DNA of 64,000 bases from DASYTH01 sp035762905. GTDB lineage: Bacteria > Actinomycetota > Actinomycetes > Mycobacteriales > Pseudonocardiaceae. The notes under the pieces are model-generated. The model did not search any database. It saw only the letters and a list, made by a program, of their open reading frames with translations, and had not been told where the DNA came from. Positions 6,810-15,168 of the stretch are shown piece after piece (the stretch's first letter is position 1; every line of letters begins with the position of its first letter). The stretch covers positions 1-64,000 of the forward strand of contig NZ_DASUCC010000109.1 of NCBI RefSeq assembly GCF_035762905.1, given 5' to 3'. Made by a program: the position numbers and the translations under genes.

Positions 6810-9689
6810 GCCGAGAGGCGGGCCGAGAGGCGGGCTAACAGCTGCGTGTATGAGTTCTAGGGGGTGGTGGGCGCGGCGGGGGGTGCCGTGGGCGATCTGC
6901 TGGCGGCAGGAGACCCCGGTGGCGGCGATCACCGTGTCCGGCGGCTCGGCCCGGATGGCGGGCAGCAGGCGGTCCTCGCCGATCGTCATCGACAGGTCGT
7001 AGTGCTCGGACTCGAAGCCGAACGAGCCCGCCATGCCGCAGCAGCCGGCGTCCAGCTCGACCACCCGTGCCCCCGGGATCCGGCGCAGCAGAGCCATTGT
7101 CGCGGCCGTACCGACCTCGGCCTTCTGGTGGCAATGACCGTGCAGCATGATCCGCCGGCCGGCGACCCACGAGTCGGCGGCCAGTTCGATGGCACCGGCG
7201 TCGATGGCCTCGCTGATCAGTTCCTCGAGTTGCCGCACCCGCCCGGCGACGTCGCGGGCCCGCGGATCACCCGGCAGCAGGGCGAGCGTCTCGTCGGTCA
7301 GGGTCAGCACACAGGACGGCTCGCAGCCCACGATCGGTCCGGTCCCACCAAGCTCGCCGACCAGCGCGGCCGCCTTGCGTCTGGCGTCGTCGAGCAGTCC
7401 CTTGGACAGGCTCGACCGGCCGCAGCAGCCGCGGGCGACCAGCCGGACCCGGTATCCGGCGAGCTCCAACAACTCCACCGCGGCGGCGCCGATGCCCGGC
7501 TCGGTGTAGGTGGTGAACGAGTCGGCGAGGAAGGTGACCGGCCCCAGCGGCGCCGGCCGCGAGCCGCCGTTGCGCCTGCGGAACCAGGCAGCGAGGTGGC
7601 GCCGTTCCCAGCGCGGCAACGGGCGCTTGGCCGTGATGCCGAGGAACCGGTCCATGAGCCGGCGAACCGGCCGCACGCCCAGGTTCGACAGGGGAGCGGT
7701 CGCCGACCCGAGCCGGTTGAGCCCGCGGATGCCGCCGAAGATCCGGGACCGCAGCGGCACCCCGTGCTGGTCGTGGAAATGCGCCAGCGTCTCGCTCTTG
7801 AGCTTGGCCATGTCGACGCCGAGCGGGCACTCGCTCTTGCACGCCTTGCACATCAGGCACAGGTCGAGCACCTCGTGCAGCCGCTCGTCGCCGAGCGCGC
7901 GCCGCGGGTCGGCCGCGGACAGCGCCTTCACCAGCGCGTTGGCCCGGCCACGGGTGGAGTCGTCCTCCAGCCGGGTGGCCATGTACGACGGGCACATGGC
8001 GCCGGAGCCGGTCTTGCGGCACAGCCCGATGTTCATGCACCGGTCGGCGGCGTTGCGCATGCCGCCGATCACCTCGAACGACAACCGGGTCGGAAACGGT
8101 TGGGGTGGCTGCAAAGCCGGATCGCGCAGGTGGTCGGTCATCGCCGGAGCGTCGACGATCTTGCCGGGGTTGAGCACGTCGTCCGGATCGAACAGGCGCT
8201 TCACGTCGCACATCGCCGCATAGAGCCGGTCGCCGAAGATCTCCCGGTTGAACTCGCTGCGCGCGAGGCCGTCGCCGTGCTCGCTGGAGTTGACCCCGCC
8301 GTACTCGCGAACCAGGTCCTTGACCTCCTCCGCGACGGCGCGCATGGTGGCGATCTCCTCGGGTCTGGTCAGGTCCACGAACGGCCGAATGTGCAGGCAG
8401 CCCACCGAGCAATGACCATAGAAGCCCGCCCGCAGCCCGTGCCGGTCAAGGATCGCGGCGAGCTTCGTCGTGTATTCCGGCAGGTGCGCCGGATCGACCG
8501 CGGTGTCCTCGATGAAGGCCAGCGGCCGGCGGGTACCGGTGCTGGCCGCCATCAACAGGCCCAGGCCGGACTTGCGCACCTTCATCAGGTGGTCCTGCTG
8601 CTCCCGGGTGACCGCCTCGAGCGTGTGGTAGCCGTGCTTGTGCTTGCGCCACAACGAGGTGAGCCGGTGCAGCTGGCCGAGGAGCTGGTTCTCGTCAGCG
8701 CCGCTGAAGCTGACGTAGAGCAGCGCGTCCGGATCGCCGTGCAGGATCGTGCTCAGCGAGGCGTACTCCAGCTTCTGGCGGGACAGGTCGAGGATGGTCC
8801 GGTCCAGCAGCTCGACGGCGGCCGGATCGCAGGCCAGCGCGTCGCCGGTGGCCGCGATCGCCGCCTGCGTGGAGGTGAAGTGCCCCACCGCGGTGACGGT
8901 CCGTTGTGGACGGTCGACGAGGTCGACCAGCGCGCCGGTGACGACCACCAGCGTGCCTTCCGCGCCGACGACGAACTTGGCGAGGTCGAACGAGTCGGCG
9001 AGGCGGTCGAGGCGATACCCCCCGGCCCGGCGCCAGAACGCGGGGAAGCCGGTCGCGATGACGTCCCGGTTGGTCTCCACCAGCCGCGGTAGTTCGCGGT
9101 ACAGCGCGCCTTCGCGGGTGTTCGCGGCGGCCAGCCGGTGCAGTCGCGCCGCGTCGGTCGGCCCGAACCTCGCGGTGGAGGCGTCGGACAGGACCACATC
9201 GAGTTCGCGGACGTGGTCGATGGTCATCCCGTAGCGCACCGAGCCGCTGCCCGCGGAGTTGTTGCCGATCATCCCGCCCAGCGTGGCCCGATTGCTCGTC
9301 GACGTGTCCGGCCCGAACATCAGCCCGTGCCCGGCCGCCGCCCGGTTCAGCTGGTCCTGGACCACACCGGGCCCGACCAGGGCCACCCGCGCGTCCGGGT
9401 CCAGCTCGCGGATCCGGTGCATGTGCCTCGACATGTCGATCACCAGGCCGGCGCCCACGGTCTGCCCGGCCAGGCTCGTGCCGGCACCGCGCGGCACGAC
9501 CGAGACGCCGTGGTCGCGGGCCGCGGCGACGGCCGCCGCCACGTCGTCGGCATCGCGCGGGAACACCACGCCGACCGGGGTGATCGCGTACATGCTGGCG
9601 TCGCGGGAGAACAGGTGCCGGGTGTAGTCGTCGAAGGCGACCTCGCCGGACATGTCCCGGCGCAGCCGGTCCGCCAGGTCGCCGCTCAT
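6792..9689 (-). CDS. FAD- and Fe-S-binding oxidase (GlcD-GlcF / D-lactate dehydrogenase-like fusion)
   Basis: A 965-residue fusion oxidoreductase. The N-terminal FAD_binding_4 domain (about 40-175, with VPRGAGTSLAGQTVG and GGMIGNNSAGSGSVRYG) leads to an FAD-oxidase C domain. A ferredoxin-like Fe-S domain (CLMCKACKSECPLGVDMAK) and two CCG-type domains (GCCGRSS; DAGCCGMAGSFGFE) follow. Such enzymes oxidise 2-hydroxy acids (glycolate, D-lactate, D-2-hydroxyglutarate) to 2-oxo acids and pass electrons to the membrane. The ATG at 9689 overlaps the aminotransferase stop in an ATGA, so translation is coupled. The last 13 residues (PPLGPPLGPPLRN) come from the repeat and duplicated segment downstream, an apparent late C-terminal extension. 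Confidence 0.92.
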   Translation of the reverse strand: MSGDLADRLRRDMSGEVAFDDYTRHLFSRDASMYAITPVGVVFPRDADDVAAAVAAARDHGVSVVPRGAGTSLAGQTVGAGLVIDMSRHMHRIRELDPDARVALVGPGVVQDQLNRAAAGHGLMFGPDTSTSNRATLGGMIGNNSAGSGSVRYGMTIDHVRELDVVLSDASTARFGPTDAARLHRLAAANTREGALYRELPRLVETNRDVIATGFPAFWRRAGGYRLDRLADSFDLAKFVVGAEGTLVVVTGALVDLVDRPQRTVTAVGHFTSTQAAIAATGDALACDPAAVELLDRTILDLSRQKLEYASLSTILHGDPDALLYVSFSGADENQLLGQLHRLTSLWRKHKHGYHTLEAVTREQQDHLMKVRKSGLGLLMAASTGTRRPLAFIEDTAVDPAHLPEYTTKLAAILDRHGLRAGFYGHCSVGCLHIRPFVDLTRPEEIATMRAVAEEVKDLVREYGGVNSSEHGDGLARSEFNREIFGDRLYAAMCDVKRLFDPDDVLNPGKIVDAPAMTDHLRDPALQPPQPFPTRLSFEVIGGMRNAADRCMNIGLCRKTGSGAMCPSYMATRLEDDSTRGRANALVKALSAADPRRALGDERLHEVLDLCLMCKACKSECPLGVDMAKLKSETLAHFHDQHGVPLRSRIFGGIRGLNRLGSATAPLSNLGVRPVRRLMDRFLGITAKRPLPRWERRHLAAWFRRRNGGSRPAPLGPVTFLADSFTTYTEPGIGAAAVELLELAGYRVRLVARGCCGRSSLSKGLLDDARRKAAALVGELGGTGPIVGCEPSCVLTLTDETLALLPGDPRARDVAGRVRQLEELISEAIDAGAIELAADSWVAGRRIMLHGHCHQKAEVGTAATMALLRRIPGARVVELDAGCCGMAGSFGFESEHYDLSMTIGEDRLLPAIRAEPPDTVIAATGVSCRQQIAHGTPRRAHHPLELIHAAVSPPLGPPLGPPLRN
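6801..6836 (+). repeat. 12-bp tandem repeat, three units
   Basis: GAGAGGCGGGCC is repeated at 6801, 6813 and 6825 (the last unit ends in T). Copy A of the larger duplication has only one unit. On the minus strand the repeat codes PPLG units at the C-terminus of the FAD oxidase. Confidence 0.9.
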
Positions 9690-10852
9690 GATCCGGACAA
9701 TACGCGCAGGGCGGCGTCGATGCCGCCCGGATCGATCGGCACCCCGGCGAGCTTCAGTCCCATGTGGACTCCGGCGAGCGTGCCGGCCAGCGAGACGTCG
9801 TTGAGCGCCCCGAGATGCCCGATGCGGAAGACGCGGCCCGCCAGTCGGCCGAGCCCGGTGCCGAGGGACACGTCGTACCGGTCGAGAATGATCTCGCGGA
9901 CCTTGTCCGCGTCGTGCTCCGCCGGCAGCAGCACGGCGGTCAGCGCGGCCGAGTGCTCGCGCTCGTCGAGGCAGAGCACCTCGAGGCCCCAGGCCCGCAC
10001 CGCCGCCCTGGTGGCCGCGGCATGCCGGGTGTGCCGCTCGAACACCCGCTCCAGCCCTTCCTCGGCGAGCAGGAGCATCGACTCGCGCAGGCCGTAGAGC
10101 AGGTTCGTCGGTGGTGTGTAAGGAAAGAAGCCGCGCTGGTTGGCGGTGAGGATCGGTTGCCAGTCCCAGTAGGACCGGGGCAGGGTCGCCGTCGCGCCGG
10201 CCCGCACCGCCTTCTCGCTCAGCGCGTTGAAGCCGAGGCCGGGTGGCAGCATCAATCCCTTCTGGGAGCAGGAGACCGTGACGTCCACCCCCCACTCGTC
10301 GTGCCGGTAGTCGATCGAGCCGAGGGACGAGACGGTGTCCACCAGCAACAGTGCCGGATGGCCGGTGCGGTCGATCGCCGCCCGCACGTCGGCGACCCGG
10401 CTGGTCACCCCGGTGGACGTCTCGTTGTGCACCACGCAGACCGCTCGCACGGCGTGCCCGGTGTCCTTGCCGAGCCGCTCGGCGACCACGTCCGGATCGA
10501 CCCCGTGCCGCCAGTCGCCGAGCACGAAGTCCACCTGCAGACCCAGGTTGGTGGCCAGCTCCCGCCACAGGGTGGCGAAATGGCCGGTCTCGAAGGCCAG
10601 CACCCGGTCGCCGGGGCTGAGCGTGTTGACCAGGGCGGCCTCCCAGGCGCCGGTGCCGGACGACGGGTAGATGACGACCGGCCCGGTGGTGCGGAAAATG
10701 GATTTCAGATTGTCCAGCAGGTCGTGGGTCAACCGAGCGAAATCCGGTCCGCGGTGATCGATCGTGGGCGCGGAAATCGCGCGCAGCACCCGGTCGGGAA
10801 CATTCGTCGGGCCGGGAATTTGCAAAAAATGCCGGCCGGCCGGGTATGGCAT
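9686..10852 (-). CDS. PLP-dependent serine/alanine-glyoxylate aminotransferase family
   Basis: A 388-residue class V aminotransferase. The N-terminal IPGPTNVPDRVL is typical of the serine-glyoxylate/alanine-glyoxylate branch. PLP-site features are SSGTGAWEAAL, the Asp in LLVDTVSSLGS and the Schiff-base lysine in SCSQKGLMLPPGLG. The ATG at 10852 has AGGAG six bases upstream; a TTG at 10858 is less likely. The downstream oxidase overlaps by four bases. One 2-oxo acid (perhaps glyoxylate) could thus be made by the oxidase and transaminated here. A (S)-ureidoglycine-glyoxylate role is possible, but no purine-catabolic neighbours are seen. Confidence 0.9.
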   Translation of the reverse strand: MPYPAGRHFLQIPGPTNVPDRVLRAISAPTIDHRGPDFARLTHDLLDNLKSIFRTTGPVVIYPSSGTGAWEAALVNTLSPGDRVLAFETGHFATLWRELATNLGLQVDFVLGDWRHGVDPDVVAERLGKDTGHAVRAVCVVHNETSTGVTSRVADVRAAIDRTGHPALLLVDTVSSLGSIDYRHDEWGVDVTVSCSQKGLMLPPGLGFNALSEKAVRAGATATLPRSYWDWQPILTANQRGFFPYTPPTNLLYGLRESMLLLAEEGLERVFERHTRHAAATRAAVRAWGLEVLCLDEREHSAALTAVLLPAEHDADKVREIILDRYDVSLGTGLGRLAGRVFRIGHLGALNDVSLAGTLAGVHMGLKLAGVPIDPGGIDAALRVLSGS

Positions 10853-10882
10853 CGCCAACTCCTGTCGGTTTATTCCGAACTC

Positions 10883-10912
10883 TTGACTTTGTTTGTTAGC
10901 TCAGGTCATAGT
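10883..10912 (+). promoter_or_regulatory. Candidate promoter for the MatC-like carrier
   Basis: TTGACT (10883-10888) and CATAGT (10907-10912) are separated by 18 bases in the AT-richer gap between the divergent aminotransferase and carrier genes. The likely transcript start is 50 bases before the carrier ATG. Confidence 0.5.
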
Positions 10913-10968
10913 GGCACCTTCAGTGTCAGGTTGTCCTCACGAGACGACGCCGCCTCGGGGAGCCGCGC

Positions 10969-12300
10969 ATGTCCACGCAAATCATGTCCATCATCGGGTT
11001 GGTCCTGATCGTTCTCATCGCGACGCTGCGCTCCGTGAATATGGGAGCGATATCTTTTCTCGGCGTTTTTCTGCTGGGGTCGCTGGTCTTCGATGTGAGC
11101 GACGACGATATCTTCGCCGGTTTTCCGGGTGATTTGTTCGTTGTGCTGGTCGGGGTGACCCTGCTGTTCGCCATCGCCAGGGCCAACGGCACCGTCGACT
11201 GGCTCATCAACGGCGGGGTCCGTGCGGTGCGGGGCCGGATCGCCCTCATACCGTGGGTGATGTTCCTGCTCACCAGCGTGCTGACGATGGTGGGCGCGGT
11301 CGTGCCGGGCGCCGTCGCGATCATGGCGCCGGTCGGTCTGCGGTTCGCCGCCAAGTACCAGATCAACCCACTGCTGATGGGGCTGCTCATCGTCAACGGC
11401 GCGAGCGCGGGCGGTTTCTCGCCGATCGGCGTGTTCGGCGTGATCACCAACGGAGTGGTCGAGCGCAGCGGGCTGGAGTCGAACCCGGCGCTGCTGTGGG
11501 TGAGCTCGTTCGTCTTCAACGCGCTGCTGTCCGTCGTCGCCTTCCTGATGTTCGGCGGTCGGGAACTGCTCCATCGCCGGGCAGCCGTCGAGGAGCGACC
11601 CGAGCCGGAGCCCGACGAGCCGGAGCCCGGCGAGCCGACCGGCGGCGGCGGTACGGCCACGACCACGGCCACCCGGACCACCACGACCTCCGAGGTCATC
11701 ACGCTCAACACGCAACGGGTGGTCAGCCTGGCCGGCCTTGTGGTGCTCGTCGTTGGCGCGCTGGTGTTCGACATCGACGTCGGCCTGCTCGCGCTCTCCA
11801 TCGCAACGGTGATCTGCGTGCTGTTCCCGCAGGAGACCAAGGCGAGCATCGGCCAGGTTGCGTGGCCGACGGTGCTGCTCATCTGCGGCGTGGTGACCTA
11901 CGTGAGCCTCATGGACCACATCGGAACCATCGACATGCTCGGCAACAGCGTCGCCAACATCGGCGTTCCCCTGCTTGCCGCGTTCGTGATCTGCCTCATC
12001 GGTGCGGCGGTCTCGGCGTTCGCTTCGACCACCGGGATCCTGGGCGCGCTGATCCCGCTCGCCGTGCCGTTCCTGCTCGGCGGTCAGGTCGGCGCGGTCG
12101 GCATGATCATCGCCCTGGCGATCTCGTCGTCGGTCGTCGATTCCTCGCCGTTCTCCACAAGCGGTGCGCTTGTCGTGGCGAACAGCGCCGAGGATGTCCG
12201 GGACCGGGTCTTCCGCGGGCTGATGATCTGGGGCATGAGCATGATCATCGTCGCGCCGGTGCTCACCTGGGCGATCTTCGTGGCGCCCGGTTGGCTGTGA
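10969..12300 (+). CDS. MatC-like dicarboxylate carrier (ion transporter superfamily)
   Basis: A 443-residue polytopic membrane protein with about 10-12 hydrophobic segments. The N-terminal half (MGAISFLGVFLLG, FVVLVGVTLLFAIARANGT, INGASAGGFSPIGVFG) matches the MatC_N family of malonate/dicarboxylate carriers. A hydrophilic, Glu/Pro- then Thr-rich cytoplasmic loop (about residues 205-240) separates the halves. The C-terminal half has SSSVVDSSPFST, a likely substrate or ion-binding loop. GGGGAG lies just ahead of the ATG. It is divergent from the aminotransferase/oxidase operon, so uptake of an organic acid that those enzymes process is a reasonable inference. Confidence 0.85.
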   Translation: MSTQIMSIIGLVLIVLIATLRSVNMGAISFLGVFLLGSLVFDVSDDDIFAGFPGDLFVVLVGVTLLFAIARANGTVDWLINGGVRAVRGRIALIPWVMFLLTSVLTMVGAVVPGAVAIMAPVGLRFAAKYQINPLLMGLLIVNGASAGGFSPIGVFGVITNGVVERSGLESNPALLWVSSFVFNALLSVVAFLMFGGRELLHRRAAVEERPEPEPDEPEPGEPTGGGGTATTTATRTTTTSEVITLNTQRVVSLAGLVVLVVGALVFDIDVGLLALSIATVICVLFPQETKASIGQVAWPTVLLICGVVTYVSLMDHIGTIDMLGNSVANIGVPLLAAFVICLIGAAVSAFASTTGILGALIPLAVPFLLGGQVGAVGMIIALAISSSVVDSSPFSTSGALVVANSAEDVRDRVFRGLMIWGMSMIIVAPVLTWAIFVAPGWL

Positions 12301-12420
12301 GATCTCCGAAAACATCATCGCTCTCACCTGACCGTGCCGGGTAGCGGACACCGTGTGGTGGAACGTTCACCGTAACATGCGATCTTCGCCCGAGCAGGCG
12401 GCCGCAAACCGTGGAGTGCC

Positions 12421-12798
12421 ATGGAGATCTGGGTCAACCCCGAGTGCTCGAAATGCCAGAGTGCGCTGACCATGCTGAACGCCGGAGGCGCCGACTACAC
12501 CATCCGCTACTACCTCGAGCAGCCACCGACCGCAGAGGAACTGACGGATGTCCTGGTGCGCCTCGGCTTGGAGCCATGGGAGATCACTCGCTTCGGCGAA
12601 CCGGTTGCCCAGAATCTGGGACTGGCGTCGTGGCCGCGGAACGAGGACAGCCGGCCACGCTGGATCAAGGCACTGACCGAGAATCCCACCCTGATCCAAC
12701 GACCGATCATCACCGCCGACGACGGCACCGCCACGGTCGCCCGCTCTCCCGAAGCGATCCGCGCGATCATGCCGGCGCCGGGCGAGCGGGACCGCTGA
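12421..12798 (+). CDS. ArsC/Spx-family protein
   Basis: A 125-residue thioredoxin-fold protein of the ArsC (arsenate reductase, glutaredoxin-type) family. The N-terminal NPECSKCQSAL holds the family CXXC-like pair, and RPIITADDGTATVARSPEAI is the conserved region near the C-terminus. No arsenite pump or ArsR repressor is adjacent, so a general redox role is as likely as arsenate reduction. The ATG at 12421 is preceded by a GTGGAG motif. Confidence 0.82.
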   Translation: MEIWVNPECSKCQSALTMLNAGGADYTIRYYLEQPPTAEELTDVLVRLGLEPWEITRFGEPVAQNLGLASWPRNEDSRPRWIKALTENPTLIQRPIITADDGTATVARSPEAIRAIMPAPGERDR

Positions 12799-12893
12799 CG
12801 TCGATCATGTGACTGGACAACTGTCGGGCAATCAGGCATCCTGTGCGGCGCACCGGATTCGAACTGGAGATCGATAAGCCTGGAAGTGCAGCC

Positions 12894-12938
12894 ATGCCCG
12901 AGTTCAGCGCTCTCGATGCCGGCGCGGTTCGGTCGTGA
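12894..12938 (+). CDS. Possible 14-codon leader peptide coupled to the TauE-like gene
   Basis: ATG at 12894, preceded by GGAAG seven bases upstream, opens a 14-residue frame (MPEFSALDAGAVRS). Its TGA stop overlaps the GTG start of the next gene as GTGA. The downstream gene has no visible ribosome binding site of its own, which favours translational coupling. The function, and whether it is translated, are unknown. Confidence 0.35.
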   Translation: MPEFSALDAGAVRS

Positions 12939-13666
12939 CCGGCCTGGCGCTGGTGCTGGCCGCGTTCGTGACCGGCATCCTCAACACCGCGTCCGGTGGC
13001 GGCGCCATCGTGTCGTTTCTGGCCATGACCGCGACCGGGATGCCGCCACTGACGGCCCATGCCACCTGCCAGCTGGTCACCCCGATGTCCTTCCTCACCG
13101 CGGCGCGGCACGCCGGCCAACACCGTCCGGCGGTTCCCCTGCTGGTGGCCGGGTGCTCGGGCGCCCTCGGCGGGGTGGCCATCCTCGCCGTCACCCCACC
13201 GGCGACCTTCGCCGCCGTCGCGCCCTTCGTGCTGGTGTCGGCCGTCGTCCTGGTCGTCATGCAGGGCAGGGTGAAACGTCGGGTCGACCGCAGCCATCCC
13301 GTTCTGCGCCCGCGCGCCACCGCGGTCGCCATGCTCGCGAGCGGCGTCTACGCCGGACTGGTCGGGGTCGGCTGCGGCACCCTGGTCCTCGTCGTCCTCG
13401 GCCTGGCCACCCGTTGGCCGGCCGGATCCCTTGCCGGCCTGATGCGCGCCCGCAACGTCCTGCTGCTCGGCATGGCCCTTCTCGTCGCCGCCGCCTTCGC
13501 CAGCACCGGCCTGGTCGACTGGCGCGCCGCGGCACTGCTCGCCGTCCCCGGACTCGCCGGTGGCTGGCTCGGCACGAAACTCGCCGGTCGCCTCCCCGAT
13601 CCCGTTCTCCGGGCCGGAATCGTGGCCACCGCACTCGGCGGCGCCATCTGGATGCTGCTCCGATAA
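12935..13666 (+). CDS. TauE/SafE-family membrane permease
   Basis: A 243-residue membrane protein with about eight hydrophobic segments. The two TauE/SafE half-repeats are recognisable, the first as AFVTGILNTASGGGAIVSF and the second as GVYAGLVGVGCGTLVLVVLG. The family exports sulfite, sulfoacetate or other small organosulfur anions; no sulfur-metabolism genes lie nearby to narrow this. The GTG start has no Shine-Dalgarno sequence and overlaps a 14-codon upstream frame. Confidence 0.85.
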   Translation: MTGLALVLAAFVTGILNTASGGGAIVSFLAMTATGMPPLTAHATCQLVTPMSFLTAARHAGQHRPAVPLLVAGCSGALGGVAILAVTPPATFAAVAPFVLVSAVVLVVMQGRVKRRVDRSHPVLRPRATAVAMLASGVYAGLVGVGCGTLVLVVLGLATRWPAGSLAGLMRARNVLLLGMALLVAAAFASTGLVDWRAAALLAVPGLAGGWLGTKLAGRLPDPVLRAGIVATALGGAIWMLLR

Positions 13667-13685
13667 GTACACAGTGGACTGTCGG

Positions 13686-14075
13686 TCATTCGCCGATCGG
13701 GTTGACGTGCAGATCGAAGTCGGCGTACAGCTCGGGCACGACGGTCGCCACCGCGAGGCCGCCGGGCATGGTCGGGGTGGGCAGCGCCAGGGCGATCACA
13801 TGCGCGACATCGAGGGCGACATGTGGCGCGCGGTGACGCAGGCGGAGCAGGTCGGCGAAGGTCAGCTCGAGTGGTTCTATGGCGGGTAATCGACCGATGT
13901 GTTGCACGATGCCGGGACAGATCCGGTCGGCGGCGTCGAGGCAGGTCACCGGGGCGTAGAGCGGGAGCTTGAGGTTGGGGGCGGATGCGACGATCGCGGA
14001 CATGCTGCGACTGGAGGCGAGTGCCGCCAGGGCGGTGGTGTCCAGTAGGAGGCCACCCGGGTACGCCGTCGTCAC
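13686..14075 (-). CDS. PIN-like putative toxin
   Basis: A 129-residue protein resembling small PIN-domain RNases. An early Asp sits in a hydrophobic strand (GGLLLDTTALAAL), and a later Asp is followed by a helix (ALDVAHVIALAL). The C-terminus is short and acidic. The GTG start overlaps the stop of the upstream small gene as GTGA, which is typical of toxin-antitoxin operons. If it is a VapC-type toxin, it would cleave RNA unless bound by the upstream product. The acidic triad is not fully clear by eye, so the family assignment is moderate. Confidence 0.6.
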   Translation of the reverse strand: MTTAYPGGLLLDTTALAALASSRSMSAIVASAPNLKLPLYAPVTCLDAADRICPGIVQHIGRLPAIEPLELTFADLLRLRHRAPHVALDVAHVIALALPTPTMPGGLAVATVVPELYADFDLHVNPIGE

Positions 14076-14362
14076 GAGCTCGCCCGCTTCCGGCGCGAGC
14101 GCGGCTTGGGTTCGCGGGTGAGCCAGGCCTCCGCGGTCGCCTGTTCTTCCGCTGTGGCAACGAACCCGAACTGCTCGTGCAGGTAGTCGGCGGTCTGTTG
14201 GGCGATGTCCGCCCACTCGGCGCGAGTGCGCTGGGCCGTGACGAGCCTGGCGACGTATCCGCCGATCGTGGTGCCGTTCTCAGCCGCAAGCTGGAGGAGT
14301 CGAGCATGGGTCTGCTCGTCAACCTTGATCATCTTCGCGCCCACACGGTGACGGTACACCAT
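14072..14362 (-). CDS. VapB-like putative antitoxin
   Basis: A 96-residue protein with a short N-terminal DNA-binding-like region (MIKVDEQTHARLLQLAAENG) of the ribbon-helix-helix antitoxin type and a basic, low-complexity tail. It overlaps the putative toxin by four bases. The ATG at 14362 is used here; the internal ATG at 14332 (MIKVDE) is equally plausible and starts directly at the conserved part. Such antitoxins usually repress their own operon. Confidence 0.6.
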   Translation of the reverse strand: MVYRHRVGAKMIKVDEQTHARLLQLAAENGTTIGGYVARLVTAQRTRAEWADIAQQTADYLHEQFGFVATAEEQATAEAWLTREPKPRSRRKRASS

Positions 14363-14393
14363 CGGTAAACCAGGACCGCAAGATCGCGGGCGG

Positions 14394-14990
14394 TCAGAGG
14401 GTGGCCGCGAAGTCCTTGAGTTCGGCGGCAAGCCGGGTTTCCTCGTTGCTCATGTCCAACAGGCGGTCGGTCAGGTCGGTGAGCCGGTGATGATCCTGGT
14501 CGGTCCGGCTGCGCTCGATCTCGGCCTGGAGTTCGTAGATCTCGTCCTGCAGCGCGCTCAGTTCGGCTTCCATCTCCGCTTGGCGGGTGTGTTTCTCGGC
14601 CACCCGTTCCAGCGCCCTGAGGTGTTCGTGGGCCTGCAACGCCGTCTCCTGTGCGGCGCGGGCCTGCGCGTCGGCGGCCTCGGCGCGCAGCCGCGCGTCT
14701 CGAAGCTGCTGGTCGAGTCCGGGTTCGACCAGGTCGTCAAGGGACAACTCGAGGATCGTGGCGATGGCAACCGCCTCGCCGAGCCGGATCGCCCGGGCCC
14801 CCTCGTTGCCGTGGATGCGGCGCTCGATCCGGGTGATCGCGGTGCCGTCGAGCTTGATCCCGTAGCGCCGCTCCAGTTCGTGCGCCAGCGCGGTCTGGGA
14901 GATCCGCAGCCGCTTGCGGGCGGCGCGCATGGCCAGGCCGAACGAGCGCTCGGCGACCTCGTCCAGCGCGGGCTTCGCTGATTCCTGCAC
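14394..14990 (-). CDS. XRE-type regulator with C-terminal coiled coil
   Basis: A 198-residue protein. An N-terminal helix-turn-helix (about residues 15-75; RLRISQTALAHELERRYG, then TAITRIERR) is followed by a long heptad-rich, Ala/Glu/Arg segment (about 90-190) expected to form a coiled coil and dimerise. It starts at GTG 14990 (an ATG at 14992 is in another frame). It diverges from a phage-type antirepressor gene, and the gap holds two overlapping palindromes. The arrangement resembles a repressor/antirepressor switch left from a prophage or other mobile element. Confidence 0.8.
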   Translation of the reverse strand: MQESAKPALDEVAERSFGLAMRAARKRLRISQTALAHELERRYGIKLDGTAITRIERRIHGNEGARAIRLGEAVAIATILELSLDDLVEPGLDQQLRDARLRAEAADAQARAAQETALQAHEHLRALERVAEKHTRQAEMEAELSALQDEIYELQAEIERSRTDQDHHRLTDLTDRLLDMSNEETRLAAELKDFAATL

Positions 14991-14994
14991 ATTC

Positions 14995-15019
14995 AGCAGT
15001 ATAACTGCTTGGCAAGCAG
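14995..15019. promoter_or_regulatory. Two overlapping palindromes, likely XRE operator
   Basis: AGCAGT-ATA-ACTGCT (14995-15009) overlaps CTGCTTG-G-CAAGCAG (15005-15019). Both are perfect and lie just upstream of the XRE gene, facing the antirepressor. Their overlap suggests two mutually exclusive or cooperative binding sites. Confidence 0.6.
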
Positions 15020-15085
15020 CGTCGTTCGCCGTATCCTAGAACTACCGCTGCTGCGATCCGCGCAGCAGCCCTGGGAGATTCACAG

Positions 15086-15119
15086 GGAAGGGCCACGCGT
15101 GGCAGCGCGGGGCCCTTCC
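15086..15119 (+). promoter_or_regulatory. Hairpin in the antirepressor leader
   Basis: GGAAGGGCC (15086-15094) pairs perfectly with GGCCCTTCC (15111-15119) across a 16-base GC-rich loop, 50 bases before the antirepressor ATG. No T-run follows, so it may be a leader structure rather than a terminator. Confidence 0.5.
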
Positions 15120-15168
15120 GTCGCCTTCCCGTTGCCTTCAGCCGACTTCGAGAAAGACGTGGCACACC

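Noticed and set aside
12843..12915. A complete tRNA gene on the minus strand
   Set aside because: The T-loop-like sequence is not followed by pairing T-stem, D-arm or matching acceptor; only an end-like fragment is seen.
14343..14362. A third copy of the methyltransferase-leader palindrome
   Set aside because: Only a core CGGTGACGG-like match is shared and the flanks differ entirely, so chance in GC-rich sequence is likely.
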